Shown piece after piece: positions 46,148-57,341 of a stretch of 64,000 nucleotides of DNA. A program made the translations under genes and the position numbers. Below the pieces are notes generated by a model. It was given only the letters and a program-made list of their open reading frames with translations, made no database searches and was not told the DNA's origin. Source of the stretch: Phragmites australis (Eukaryota; Streptophyta; Magnoliopsida; Poales; Poaceae); assembly GCF_958298935.1 (NCBI RefSeq), contig NC_084921.1:36785501-36849500 (forward strand), written 5' to 3'. Numbering within the stretch: position 1 is the first letter of the stretch; each line of letters begins with the position of its first letter.

Positions 46148-47515
46148 TGTCAGAGGATGAACTCCTCAAGCGGGGATCCGGAGGGACACCCTTTGAGATT
46201 CGGCCGGAGGGATGATTCTAAATCTACCTTGTACGTGAATTAAATGCGAGTATGAGGGATGCATGCGAGACGGATGATCGGATGCTAGTGAGAGTAAATG
46301 CTCGAGGGATTTAGACAGGTTTGGGCCGCACGGAGCGTAATACCCTACTCCTGTGTGTGTGCTATTATCGCTCTGGGAATGCCTCTCTATGGATCTTTTG
46401 TATTACAAGGATTTATGTCTAAGTCTAGAGATTCGGTCTCGGTGAACCTCTGCTTGGTTTCTCAGACTCGTACTTGAGCTTTGATGATCTTCTAAGTCTT
46501 GTGCATCGTATGCTTCTTCAACCGTTGGACTTCTCACCTGTTTTTCTCTGGGGTGCACCTCCCCTTTTATACCGTCGAGGGGGCTTGGCGTGCCTAGAAA
46601 GGAGGGCACGGGTCCTTATGAGCCATAAATGGAAAGCAACCATCATGGGCTGCAGCTCGGCGTTGCAGAGGTTGAAAAGTGTGTCCCCAGCCGGTCTTGT
46701 CGCCCATTATGCGCGGCTTTAGCCGTTTACAAGAGGGGGGCCCACCGGGCAGCCGCCAAACCACCCCGCATGCCCGCTCGGTCAGAGCGGGCCTGACATA
46801 GCAGGGGGGTAGACGATAAGCCTCGAGCCCAGCGACGATATCTCCAAGGCGTGCAGGATGACGTGCGATGGGACCTGTCGCATTAAATGTCCCCACGCCT
46901 CCCTGCCAGGCGGTGGCAGGGACTGACAGCAGGCGTGGGGGGAGTGGTTGGAAGTGACATGCCACGCTCCCTCTTAAATGCAGCATCGGGCCTCTCACCA
47001 ATTGACACCTCACCGCTGAGCCCTTGTGGGGTCCACCGGCGAGGGGCTTCTCAGGTCCTCGGGGACCACTGTTCATGGCCCCGAGCGTCCTCTCCCGGAA
47101 CTGTGCCTTCTCGGGTCCTCGGGGAACTCGAGTACTCGGAGACCACTGTTCATGACCCCGAGCACCTTCTCCTGGAACTGCCTTCTTGGGTCCTCGGGGA
47201 ACTCGGGTACTCAGAGACCACTGTTTATGGCCCCCCGAGCTCCTTCTCCCGGAACTTGCACTTCTCGGATCCTCGGGGAACTCGGGTACTCGAGGCCACT
47301 GTTCATGGCCCCGAGCGCCCTCTCCCGGAACTTGTATTTCTTAGATCCTCGGGGAACTCGGATACTCGGATGCCACTGTTCATGGCTCCGAGCACCCCTC
47401 CCAAAACTGGGTCTTCTCGGACCTCGGGGAGATAGTCCCTGAGGGATGGCGCCACGTGGCATTCTACTGTCCTGGCCTCGGGATTCGGGGACCTCTGGTT
47501 CCCATGTCACCGACA
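46148..47515 (+). mobile_element. Solo LTR, same family as 37026-41603
   Basis: 1368 bases, start TGTCAGAGGATGAACTCC, end ATGTCACCGACA, flanked by acaac (46143-46147) and gcaac (47516-47520), a target duplication with one change. It shares the ATTCGGCCGG, TTTAGACAGGTTTGGGCC and CTCGGGGAAC repeat segments with the other copy. Confidence 0.85.
47045..47415. repeat. Tandem repeat block inside the solo LTR
   Basis: Five or six imperfect units of about 58-65 bp around TCCTCGGGGAACTCGGGTAC, GACCACTGTTCATGGCCCCG and AGCGCCCTCTCCCGGAACT. Homologous to the block at 41117-41500. Confidence 0.8.
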
Positions 47516-48575
47516 GCAACCCTAGCTAAGTAATTTGCTTTACTCTCAGCATAGTGTAGACAATTTAGTGGTACGAGGAATGGAAGAGATGGACTTCCTT
47601 AGATCCATAAGGCACAAGAGGGAGCTTCCGTTGTTGATGTGGAATTATGCGGTGGTGAAACCTTAGCGGATATATATGTACTGAGAGGGGTATTATAAAG
47701 GTTTTATAGTGGATTCCTAGCGCACACTACCGGATTCCCAACGCACACTTCGGTAGTGTGTAAGAGTTTTTCGTTAGCCAGCGGATGCTCGGTAAAATGG
47801 GAAGAAACAACTTATAGGTAAAATACAACATCTGTAGAGTTAAAACTGAATATTTAGTCGTGCTCATGGTCATGAGCGGCACTGAAAACCTACCATGATT
47901 ATAACTTGATGTTTTGGTTAGTCTGGTCAACTGTGATGATGGGAATCATAGTGGATGGTTATCAGTCATAGTGGTGAGAATTATAATTGATGTGTTCAAC
48001 TTTAGTGGATGGAATTTTAGTTGAGATCGCTAGTTGTTAGTTAAGTCAAGATGGATGGAATCTTGAGGTGATTTGTTATTCACTTAATTATTATTGCTTT
48101 TTAAATATTTTTACTTAAATGTTGTTTCATACAAAATAATCATTTAGCCATATTTTTGTTAAAGCCTTCATATGTGTAATTTTTTTTACAATTTGCTAAG
48201 TATGTCAAGTATTTACTCTTGTTATCAACAAACACTCAGTTGAAGAAAGTATCGAGGAGTACGCTAAAGGTGGATTATTCTAAGATGCTTTCTGCGTCGA
48301 TAATACATGTGTAAGAATCGTAAAGGATTAGAGTCTTTGTAGTTCGTTTAGTTCTGCTGTAATTATTTGGTTTTTCGACTCTTGAATGTTATTTTTTAAG
48401 ATGGTTAATTCGATTAAGTATAGATATTATAATGATTATCATTAATAAAATCATATGTTAGGGTTGATTCCTAAATTTAGCACTAAAATAAAATTGGTTT
48501 GTTTTTTTTTAATCTCGACAGGATAGAAGTGTACATATTTAAATATTTTTACTGTATAACAGTGGTCAAAAGTTT

Positions 48576-48603
48576 TATAAATTGAACTACGCTTAGCCAC
48601 GTG
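48576..48603 (+). promoter_or_regulatory. TATA box and G-box of the RING gene
   Basis: TATAAA is at 48576-48581 and CACGTG, a G-box, at 48598-48603, with GACGTC at 48614-48619. A start near 48608 would give a leader that contains one intron (48972-49175, GT to TTTTTTGCAG). G-boxes bind bZIP and bHLH factors. The TATA box lies only about 100 bases from the LTR remnant. Confidence 0.45.
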
Positions 48604-49178
48604 TATTTTGGACCAGACGTCGTTATTCCCGCTCAAGAGACACGAGCCAGGCTTCAGGAGATCCTCGCCCTGGAACGCCGACAACTTTCTCCTGCTGCTC
48701 CTTTCTCACCCCAAAATTCACATCACCGCCCTCCAGCACCTCACCGGCGGCCGGGTCCTCGCAACCCCACCCCCGGCTCCCTCGATCATCATCAAACAAA
48801 CCCTCGCAGCATCACCGCGCCGCCGAACGCATCGCCAAAGCCCCCTTACGACCAACCACGCCACCTCGAATCCTTCTCTCCTCGTCGTTGCCCTCCTCCT
48901 CCCCCTCCCTCCTCGACAAGTACCGCCAGCGCAGGTCTATGCGGATTCGGGATTTGCATCTTCTTTCGCTGGTACGGATGCCCTAGCTTGCTTTGACGGA
49001 TTGTTCCAAGGGTTCATGTTGGTTCTGGTCCCCCCCCACCTTTCTTCTCTCCGAGCACTCGATTCCGTATCTCTGTTTCTGGGACGGATTGGGTACTCTA
49101 ATCCGTCCACTTTTTTGCGATTTTTTTCCCTTAGACCGCCCTGATGGCTTTCGCCCCCCCCTTTTTTTTTTGCAGGGG

Positions 49179-52100
49179 ATGGAGGTGCAGGTGCTGGATT
49201 TGGTGTCGTCGGACTCCGAGAACGAGGTGTCCGCGCACTCGCCTGACCACAAGCGTCCCGCACGGCAGGCGGGTTCAGGCCCTGACCGCGTGGGTGGCTG
49301 CACAGAGACCGGAGGTCGCGGCACGGACAGCACCTCCGAGCAAGAGAGCGCGGCGAGGTCAGTACATCAGTCCATTGATGCGGTGAAGAAAGGCAAGGAG
49401 AAGGTTGGCCAGGGGGAGAGCGCGTGGGCGGCGGGGCCTCCAAAGCTCGGTGGAGAATCGCTGGGTGCTCGTGATGGTGTAATGGGAACTGGGAGTGATC
49501 CTTGGAGCGCACTGGCGGGCAAGGTTGGAGGTGGCGGAAACGGTGGAGATGGGTATTGGGGTGATTGGGGTGATCAGCGGCACAACTCGGTTCCCGTGCC
49601 GCAGGAGGGATCAGACAGGAAGGGGTTTCACGAGACATATGGACGGCAAGGGCTGTTCCACAATGGCTCGGATGATCCCTCGAAGGGTATTCTTGGTGCC
49701 AAACCTGCTGATCCTGTCAACACACTATCACACTCGTGGTATGCTGGCACTAGAGGGGATGATGCTGAAATGTTTTCTCAAGGCTCTCTAGCCACTCGTG
49801 AAGTTTCTGGATGCCATGATTTTCCTATGGAAGATAGTAGCTACTCATGGCTGTCAAGGATCAAGGGGCTAAACTTCCCACTTCCTGATGAGAATCAGTT
49901 GAGAACTAGGCAAATTGAAGAAGATGAGATGTTTGCCCGCAGGCTTCAGGATCAGCTTAATCAGGAACACCCAGGCTCTCAGCATTCCGAAGCAGTTGTT
50001 GCACTGAACTACTTCTCAATCTTGCTGTGTCCTTTTGGTGTCTTTTTCAAGTCTAAACTAAATTTTGTTTCTTAGTTGTTTTTTCTGTTTGTGTGGCTGC
50101 TTCTTATGATTTTCTGTGGATGTAACTAATATCTACTTATTGCTGTCATCTTGCAGGTTGATATGACTTTAGCCTGGACATTACAAGAGCAACATGCAGA
50201 GCATGCCAGAATTGCTGCAAGAGAAGGCCAGTCTAGCTCGGTAAGCTGTCACGTGGCATTTGAGGGGTAGTTTATGGTTTGCAACAGTCATGTAGACATG
50301 TTTATGCATAAGTACATGGTTTTAGTTATTAACTGATATGCTGATCCTTACAATCTTGTTTGAAGTTGTGGAATATCTAGTCAAGCTGCTTAAGTTCTAT
50401 TACATCTTGTCAACTAAATATTGAAATGGAAAGGATGTCCTAACATCATATCTGCTTATAACCATCTAAAACTCAGCACTTGGTGGGTCAATTATATAGA
50501 AACATGTCTCAAAACTGAAAATAAGGTACAAGTATCAGCAAAAGGATTATGACTTAAAATATCACCTGTTGTTCCTATCTTGCGTATTTCCCTGTATTGG
50601 CTATGGCATTTCATGCCTATTACTATTCTCATTTATATAAATCCCCATCCCGACCCATTTCCCCGTTCTCTCCTTTTTTTCTCTGGCATTCTATGTCTCG
50701 AACTATCTATCTGAATTTTGGTAGCATCCTTTGTTTTCTAAAAAGTGTACTCTTGTTCTCCTCAGAGCCAGAGGGACAGATCAATGGCACACTTGTATTC
50801 ATATGGCCGGCACTCACCTGCTCAAGGTTTTGCTTCTTGGACATCTAATCGTACTCCGATTCTGATGTCAAGCAGAAGAGATTTGCCAAGAAGCTCCAAC
50901 TGCCCTCAAATGGAGCAACGCAACGTGAGACACTTATAAATTTATTTCTTGGACCTCCACCTGTGCATTGACATTTGCTCGTTCTCAGATGATTATCTCT
51001 CAGTTGACCAGGGGATGCTTCAGAGAAGACATGGATCTAGAAATGGTTAGAACTTACTCTATATTATAGAAGGTCATGCTACTTTGGAATGTTGAGGGCC
51101 TTTGCCTTGTTGTCTCTCCTGCTTATCTAATACAGAGTATGCACAGGCAGATTGTGTAGAGCTAAATATTGAGTCCTTGCCTTATGTTGTTAGTATTAGT
51201 AAAAATATACAAAGTTGCCATTCAATATTTCAATGCATTAATTTGATATGGAAGGATAGCACCAAAGCGAAAACCAGCTTTCACATCCCTCATCAGATTT
51301 CACTGCATCTAAAGAGGATTTTTTTTTTTTTTTTTGCTCTAATAGCTCCTCTAATACATTTGAATATTAACATCGCAACAATCATGCTATGTTTTTTGTT
51401 TCGTAACATGTAGAGAATGGCCGTACTGGACTCACTTCAAGAAGCATTGGATAACTGTGGGGACCCATTTTCTCCAGATTCTGATGAGTAAGAACTTACT
51501 GTTCTGTAGCATTTTTCTTTTCACACAATGTTGTTCGGGTGGAAATTTTCGTAACCATACATTCACATATTTTTAGAATTGCATACTTGCCGCCATGTTT
51601 GATCTATTGCTCTGTATCGTGGGTTGTTTATCTGGTAAAACATTCAGCAAAGTTTCACCGCCATGTTTGGTCTATTGCGCTGTATCATTTGTTGTTTATC
51701 TGGTTAAACATTCTGCAAAGTTTCATAGTACTAAAATGTGAATACTCCAACAGCTCATGTGTGCCCTGCAGTAGCTAGTAGGTGGCTCAGATTGCTTATC
51801 CCATGGATCCCGTAATATGAATGGGACCCTCTTGATGCGTTGCTTCCTTGCTTGGAGCTACTTCTTAGTTGATGTATATCTATTCTTACTAACAAGTTTT
51901 TTCTGTTGATCTCATACTAGTGATGATTATGAGGACCTCATAGCACTTGATGACAACAATCATCACAGAGGTGCTACTGATGATCAAATAGACAGACTGC
52001 CATTATCAGTAGTTGAGGTTCGGATTCAGTCTTACTCAGATGGATGTACATTTTGCTTGTTTTAGTAGGCTTAATTTGACACCACACCTTTCCTTTTTTC

Positions 52101-52354
52101 AGGGAGAAAGTTCCGATGAACCCTGCCCTATATGCTTGGATTGCCCTGCTGCTGGTGATTCCCTCCGGCATTTGCCGTGCTTGCACAAGTTTCACAAGGA
52201 GGTACACAGGAACGCTTCAATTGATAAGAACTGTTTTCTGTTCAAATGTTTCAGTTTTACATCCTTAGTGGATTCAACTCTTCTTCTGCAGTGCATTGAC
52301 AGATGGCTTGGGATGAGGATCTCGTGCCCCGTTTGCAAGTCAAATATAGTCTGA
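49179..52354 (+). CDS. RING-H2 E3 ubiquitin ligase, eight coding exons
   Basis: Exons: 49179-49994, 50157-50240, 50766-50924, 50989-51045, 51414-51487, 51921-52017, 52103-52201, 52292-52354; all introns are GT-AG and the frame stays open for 482 residues. The start ([17 protein letters not shown]) follows a leader intron directly. The long first exon is Gly/Ser-rich and disordered and ends in a charged helix ([20 protein letters not shown]). The acidic [12 protein letters not shown] segment precedes the C-terminal [22 protein letters not shown] and SCPVC give the C3H2C3 pattern that binds two zinc ions and recruits an E2 enzyme. The C-terminal RING after a long disordered region fits RLIM/RNF-like ligases. 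Substrate unknown. The exon 7-8 intron splits the RING between HKE and CID, with exact phase. Confidence 0.88.
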
Positions 52355-52469
52355 CAGTAGGCGTTTTGGAGTAGCTTGAAACACGGTTTAGGTTGATTAA
52401 CTGAGCAACAGGAAGCATTGATACCGCTGGTGCTGCAACGTGTAAATTTCATTGTTTTTGTGCTCCTCT

Positions 52470-52777
52470 GCTCCGTGGTTCTCTTTGAGTAGGGAGCATC
52501 GCTCCCCCCACCCCCTCTCTTTAGAACTAATATTCGCTCTTGATGTATACCTTTCTTAAGGTGACATGACATGCACAAGCACCTAGCCCTGTGTGAAGGG
52601 CTGAAGGTGAGCCCGAATAACCTGGGTCCATATGAACAAAGATGAGAGGCACATATTACAGACTTGTGCTTCCAGATTCCAAGTTCCAACTATCAAACGA
52701 ATTACTTGGTTCTGGAGTTAAAAATGCCTAGTTTTACTAACTTATCTAGTTTGTCAGTTCCGGTTTGATGTTTGTTG
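52470..52777. repeat. Duplicated downstream segment, copy 1
   Basis: The DNA after the RING stop codon, from CTCTGCTCCGTGG to GATGTTTGTTG, is repeated at 53711-54050. Shared stretches include CCCTGTGTGAAGGGCTGA, GTGAGCCCGAATAACCTGG and TTCCAAGTTCCAACTATCAAA. Part or all is likely 3' UTR of the RING gene. Confidence 0.85.
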
Positions 52778-53162
52778 GGAATAGCCTAATAGCTTAAAAA
52801 TAGATTTATGTAAAGATTCGGTCCAATCTATATAATGACACAAGTTGTAATTCATATGTATCACTAAAGGTAAGAAAGGGATTTACCTCTCTACTCGTGT
52901 ATATAATGCCCTAAAGGAGTCATGAGAGGTGAAGCTCAGGATCGGTTTATTTTAGCTATGAATTATGAAAAATTAGCTTATAGATTATAAAATTTAATTT
53001 TTACAATTTAGTTTTTATAATCCTGTTTCTAGATTATAACAATCTGGCTTTCACTATCTTTTATAAATTATACTATCTAGCTTTTACAATTCAACATGCC
53101 CTCCTTCTAGCGATCCACTCCATCTCTCTTCTTGTGGCTTTTTACTCCAACAATATTTGTTG
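52778..53162. mobile_element. 385 bp insertion in copy 1 of the duplication
   Basis: Copy 2 runs straight from TTTGTTG into AATCTCTTCAGTGG. In copy 1 the same two parts are 385 bases apart and TTTGTTG is present on both sides (52771-52777 and 53156-53162). This is a clean insertion with a 7 bp or longer target duplication, as hAT-type elements make. The ends (GGAATAGCC and, reversed, GGAGTAAAAAGCC) are weakly inverted. No coding capacity. Confidence 0.65.
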
Positions 53163-53710
53163 AATTTTTTTAGTGGGGTTTTAGAGCATATAAGCCGTGC
53201 TTTTAACAGCTGCTACGGTATACGCGGTGGTGAGCGTGAACATTATTATTAGCACATAACATCGTTATTCTTTCTTTTAAGATATCTCGTCCTTGTAATG
53301 TGGTGGTGATTATAGTACTGTAGATTTCTCTATGGCTTAAATAATAGAACTATTGCTGGATTGGTAAGCTGGCATCTTTAATATTAAATATTAAGGTAAA
53401 CATACACTGAGAGAATATTTAGATAACATTAACTGTTAGATGAGAGATTAGATCATAGACTGGAGAGATAAAATATTAGAGGAGCTTTAGAAGAAAATAA
53501 CTAAAAATTAGATTGGTTTTTCTTACATGATTACAATAAATATTATACATTACTTTATATAAGAGCCGATCTTAATAATCTAAATGGACTAAAAATTAGA
53601 TATTAGCGTTGCTACAGTACGCGTGGTGGAACAGTAACACGAATTGATACAGTACCGCAACTACCGTCGTTTGTGAACAGTATTTAGCCCCTAGCAGCGT
53701 TGTTGTTGTG
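53163..53710. other. Sequence between the duplicated segments
   Basis: The first 60 bases continue copy 1 (TTTTTTAGTGGGGTTTTAG). The rest is AT-rich with no gene seen. Confidence 0.4.
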
Positions 53711-54100
53711 ATCTCTGCTCCGTGGTTCTCTTTGAATAGGGAGTATATGAATGGTGTAGACTGTAGAGCTCTCCTCCACCCCTTTTTAGACCTTCTATTC
53801 CCTCTTGCTGTATACCTTTTTTTAGGTGACATGGCATGCACAGAAGCACCTATACATCAGTTTTGGGCGCTGCCCTGTGTGAAGGGCTGAGGGTGAGCCC
53901 GAATAACCTGGATGCATGTGAACAAAGATAAGAGGCACGTATTACAGACTTCCAGCTTCCAAGTTCCAACTATCAAATGAATTAGTACTTGGTTCTGGAG
54001 TTACAAATGCCTAGTTTTACTAACTTATCTAGTTTGTTAATTCCACTTTGATGTTTGTTGAATCTCTTCAGTGGATTTTTAGAGTATAAGCCCGACACAC
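53711..54100. repeat. Duplicated downstream segment, copy 2
   Basis: Repeat of 52470-52777 continuing without the insertion into the segment matched at 53163-53200. It has an extra stretch after CACCTATA and small differences throughout. Confidence 0.85.
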
Positions 54101-54909
54101 TTATGCACACGCATAATACTCGCGCTCACACACGCTCAATGGTTTGTTTATAATCTTAGGCCATCATGTCTGACAAGTAGAGATGCATATTGTTGACGTT
54201 AGATGTGATGCACAATTTACTACTAACTAAAGAAGACTTATCTAGAGAATGTGTTGTAGCTCATTTGGTAAGTCATCAGGTGAGCGACAAATCTGTCTAT
54301 GTTTGATCTCCGCTTGACGCAAATGCTCATCCATGTTCGAGTTGAGTCAGAGTTAAATTAGGTAGATACACATGTAAATGTTCAATAATATTGTATGTTA
54401 CAGCGCACTAGATAGCTCAAGTCTCTTACTTCTTTCTACGCATGTAGTATGTGGTAATATACATCCCGATATACTTAAAAAAAGATTAATCTATCAACAC
54501 TGCGCTGGAAAGCAATCCTGGTTTCGAATGCCGGAAAATAGCCTATTTCCGTGGGAATTGAGTTGCGTCATGTATATTACAATGAGATTGCCGTGAAATT
54601 TCTGTGCACCAAACGAGGCTTGGCACCTCAGCCCAAAATTTACAATCCATATTCACCCAGTGTGAGCAAAGACGATTAAATTCAAGAGCTTTTAACAGCA
54701 ATTTCAACATCCGATTCCGACTCTCAGCTCAAAATCCAAACTACAAACCTCCCTCGCAGAAAAAAAAAACTACAAACCTGGCCCAGAATCAGCACCGTCG
54801 GAGCGATAGAGTGGACGGCGATCGCGCCGCGCGGGCCGTGCGCGCGGTGCCGTATAACCCGCGGAGGCGACTCGCTACGCCACGCCCACGACGCCGAGCC
54901 CCCGCGGCC
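54101..54909. other. Upstream region of the CGL160-like gene
   Basis: AT-rich to about 54780, then GC-rich leader. The frame upstream of 54910 stays open, but the first residues matching a transit peptide start at 54910. No clear TATA box was identified. Confidence 0.4.
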
Positions 54910-57341
54910 ATGTCGCTGCTCGCCGTCGCCTCCACCCGGGCCGCGACAGTGCGGCCGCGTGCCTTGGCGGCCTCGGGCGAGGCGGCGCCCGCTGCGGCGG
55001 CGGAGACGGCGGGGCGCAGGCCGGTGAAGGTGATCCTGCCGAAGGGGAAGCCGCAGAAGTGGTCGACGGGGATGGCTCCGGGGGAGTACGGCGGCAGGCC
55101 GGCCACCATCAAGCCGCGCAAGTACTGGTGGGGAAAGGAGGACCTCGACCCCGTGGGCAACACGTACGACTTCATCTGGAACAAGGACTTCCTCCCCCAC
55201 ATGGAGCGCGTCGTCGCCAACGGCGGCGCCAACGCGGCCCCCACCATCCCCCGCCTCGCCCTGGTACCTCTAGCCCCTCAGATTTGCACCCGTACCTTGC
55301 TTGTGCCTTAGCTTTAGTTCGGTTCAGCGACTGAACCAGCCCGCGTGGTCTCATTTGTTGCAAAATATGAATTGAGCATTGGTTCTGAAGTTTCTAAGCA
55401 GAAATTCGTGTGAGCAGGTGGACGAAGAGGTGGAGTCAGGGCTTCTGAGCATCAACCGCGCGATGAGCCTTGACAGGTTCCTGTCTCTCTCGCGTCACCT
55501 GCCTATCAAATTCACTGCTCATCCATTGGTGTTCCTACAGTTGTTCTGCAATGTTGACTAATCTGAGAATGTGTATTGTAGTGTCGAGGTTGATCTGAGT
55601 AAGGAGCTTCAGGCGCCGATCTGGTGGCAGTGTACATCACTACAATCCTTATGACTGACTTATTGGTTGCTCTAGATCCTTTTGGATGTACAAATGTAAC
55701 AATCTTATAAGTTATAACAAATGTCCACCTTTTCTTTATTTTCAAGTATATATTTTGTTCTTTTGATCCCATTTCAGGATGTCATACTAAGGGAATCAAA
55801 ATCAAGAGTGCAGCAAAGGGACCCTAAGGAATCGACAGCTTGGTCCAGAGAGCAATATCTAAAGGTATATCTTTTTAAGTCATTTTCCTCCACATGAAAT
55901 CTTCTTTTGGGAGTTGCATGCTGGAAATTTTATATGGTCCATATTAGTATTATTGTGTGCTCTTTTAGTAGAAATATGCATATGTTATCTATCGGTTTTT
56001 TACTGACAATGTGGATGTTTTGCAGTTGAAAAAAAGATTGCAGTTGTTCACTTTAGGCATTGGTGGCGTTGGTGTAGTGTCTGCTTATTTTTCACTCTCC
56101 TGAAATTGCTGCCAGGTATGTGAAATGCTAAGCTCTATTTATGTCAGAGATAATGTTGAGGAGTGGCCTTCTGGGTTATCACTTTTTAGGATTAATTTAT
56201 TCAACTGATATCAGTTACTCTTCAGCTTTGGTGCAGGGCTGATTGGATCTTTGGTGTATCTCCGCATGCTTGGAACCAGTGTAGATTCCCTAGCGGGTGG
56301 AACTGGAGAAACTGTCAGGTATGTTTCAGCTAGTTATTGCACAAACTGTGTTTGCTGAAAGATGCTCAAATCAAATTTGTTCATACTTTGGTTTAGTTTG
56401 GCACAGCTACTCAGTGCTAAATGTAGTTTCTGACCTCATTCTATAGCACTGCTGTTTATTTTTCTTTCCAATGTCGAGGATTACTCAAATTTGACTCCTT
56501 TGGATAGAACTAATTCCTTTGATAACCATGGACAGTTAACTGAACATAGAAGCTAAAGATCTTTTTTATTTGAAGATATTTTCCGTGGTCATGTTTCAAG
56601 ATTGAGATAGATTATGGAGATGTATTTCAGACAAGACTTCCTACTAGTTCTGACCTACACCAGTACACCACACTTTGTTTGACCTGTCCAAACCTGTTTT
56701 TGCTGAGATATATGGTTTGAGCAGCATGTTCTTCATGAAGGAAAAACACCGTTCCTGTTGAACTTCTTTCGCTAGGATTTTTTTAGTTTGGTAATCTATC
56801 ATCGTGCAGGGGCTCAATCAGAAAGAACATGGGAAAAAAACTGATGGCCCTAATGATTCTATGGATACTTTGTTAATCATAGAAAGCGCCCTGTATTTTT
56901 TTTTTCTGCAACACTCTTACAAGAGAATGTGACAGCTGACAGGTGACACGGGTCTACAGTAAACAGTAGGCAGCTTCTGGAACTTGCTTGTAACAAAAGG
57001 TCGACAACTAAATTTATTATGGCATGTTTGCAGGAGCGCTGCTGCACAACCACGATTGCTTATTCCAGTGTTACTTGTGATGATGTATAATAGATGGAAT
57101 GGGTAAGCAGATAAATCATTAGTAAACGTTTGGCTTTGACATATTAAAAATATGTGAAAAAAATACGCCTTTTCTTACATGTGTGTCCTTGCCGTTCTGG
57201 TTCAGGATATTAGTTCCAGATTATGGCTTCATACACCTGGAGTTGATACCCATGCTTGTTGGGTTTTTCACCTACAAGATTGCTACGTTTGCTCAAGCAA
57301 TTCAAGATTCTATGCCTGTAGTTGGAAATCGTGAAGATTGA
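54910..57341 (+). pseudogene. CGL160: CGL160-like thylakoid ATP synthase assembly protein gene, broken
   Basis: Eight exons are recognisable: 54910-55263, 55418-55476, 55582-55631, 55778-55864, 56026-56115, 56226-56318, 57034-57102, 57206-57341. The N-terminus (MSLLAVASTRAATVR) looks like a chloroplast transit peptide. KPQKWSTGMAPGEYGG and YDFIWNKDFLP match CGL160. The C-terminal part (FGAGLIGSLVYLRMLG, LLIPVLLVMMYNRWNG, LELIPMLVGFFTYKIA) is the membrane domain related to bacterial AtpI/UncI. CGL160 helps assemble the chloroplast ATP synthase membrane ring. Two lesions are visible. Exon 3 jumps from SKELQAP to the end of the exon, losing the conserved TRREQ-KW-ATGG part, out of frame, which gives a stop after splicing. 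Exon 5 needs two extra bases near 56093 to join VSAYFS to SPEIAA. The protein is truncated unless these are assembly errors. Confidence 0.75.

Larger units (their letters stand above)
45180..48480 (+). mobile_element. LTR remnant of a gypsy element, with nested solo LTR
   Basis: Parts resemble the solo LTR at 37505. For example GGCACAAGAGGGAGCTTC near 47610 matches the stretch near 39820, and GTGTTCTTGAACATATCTATCCTA near 45737 (split here as GTGTTCTTGAAC plus ATATCTATCCTA) resembles the one near 39366. Neither a clean start nor a clean end was found. (TA)n lies at about 45327-45344. The piece abuts the promoter of the RING gene. Confidence 0.4.

Noticed and set aside
46887..47442. Open frames of 182 and 138 codons
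   Set aside because: Same tandem repeat block in the second solo LTR.
48937..49638. 233-codon minus-strand frame
   Set aside because: Antisense to exon 1 and the leader of the RING gene.
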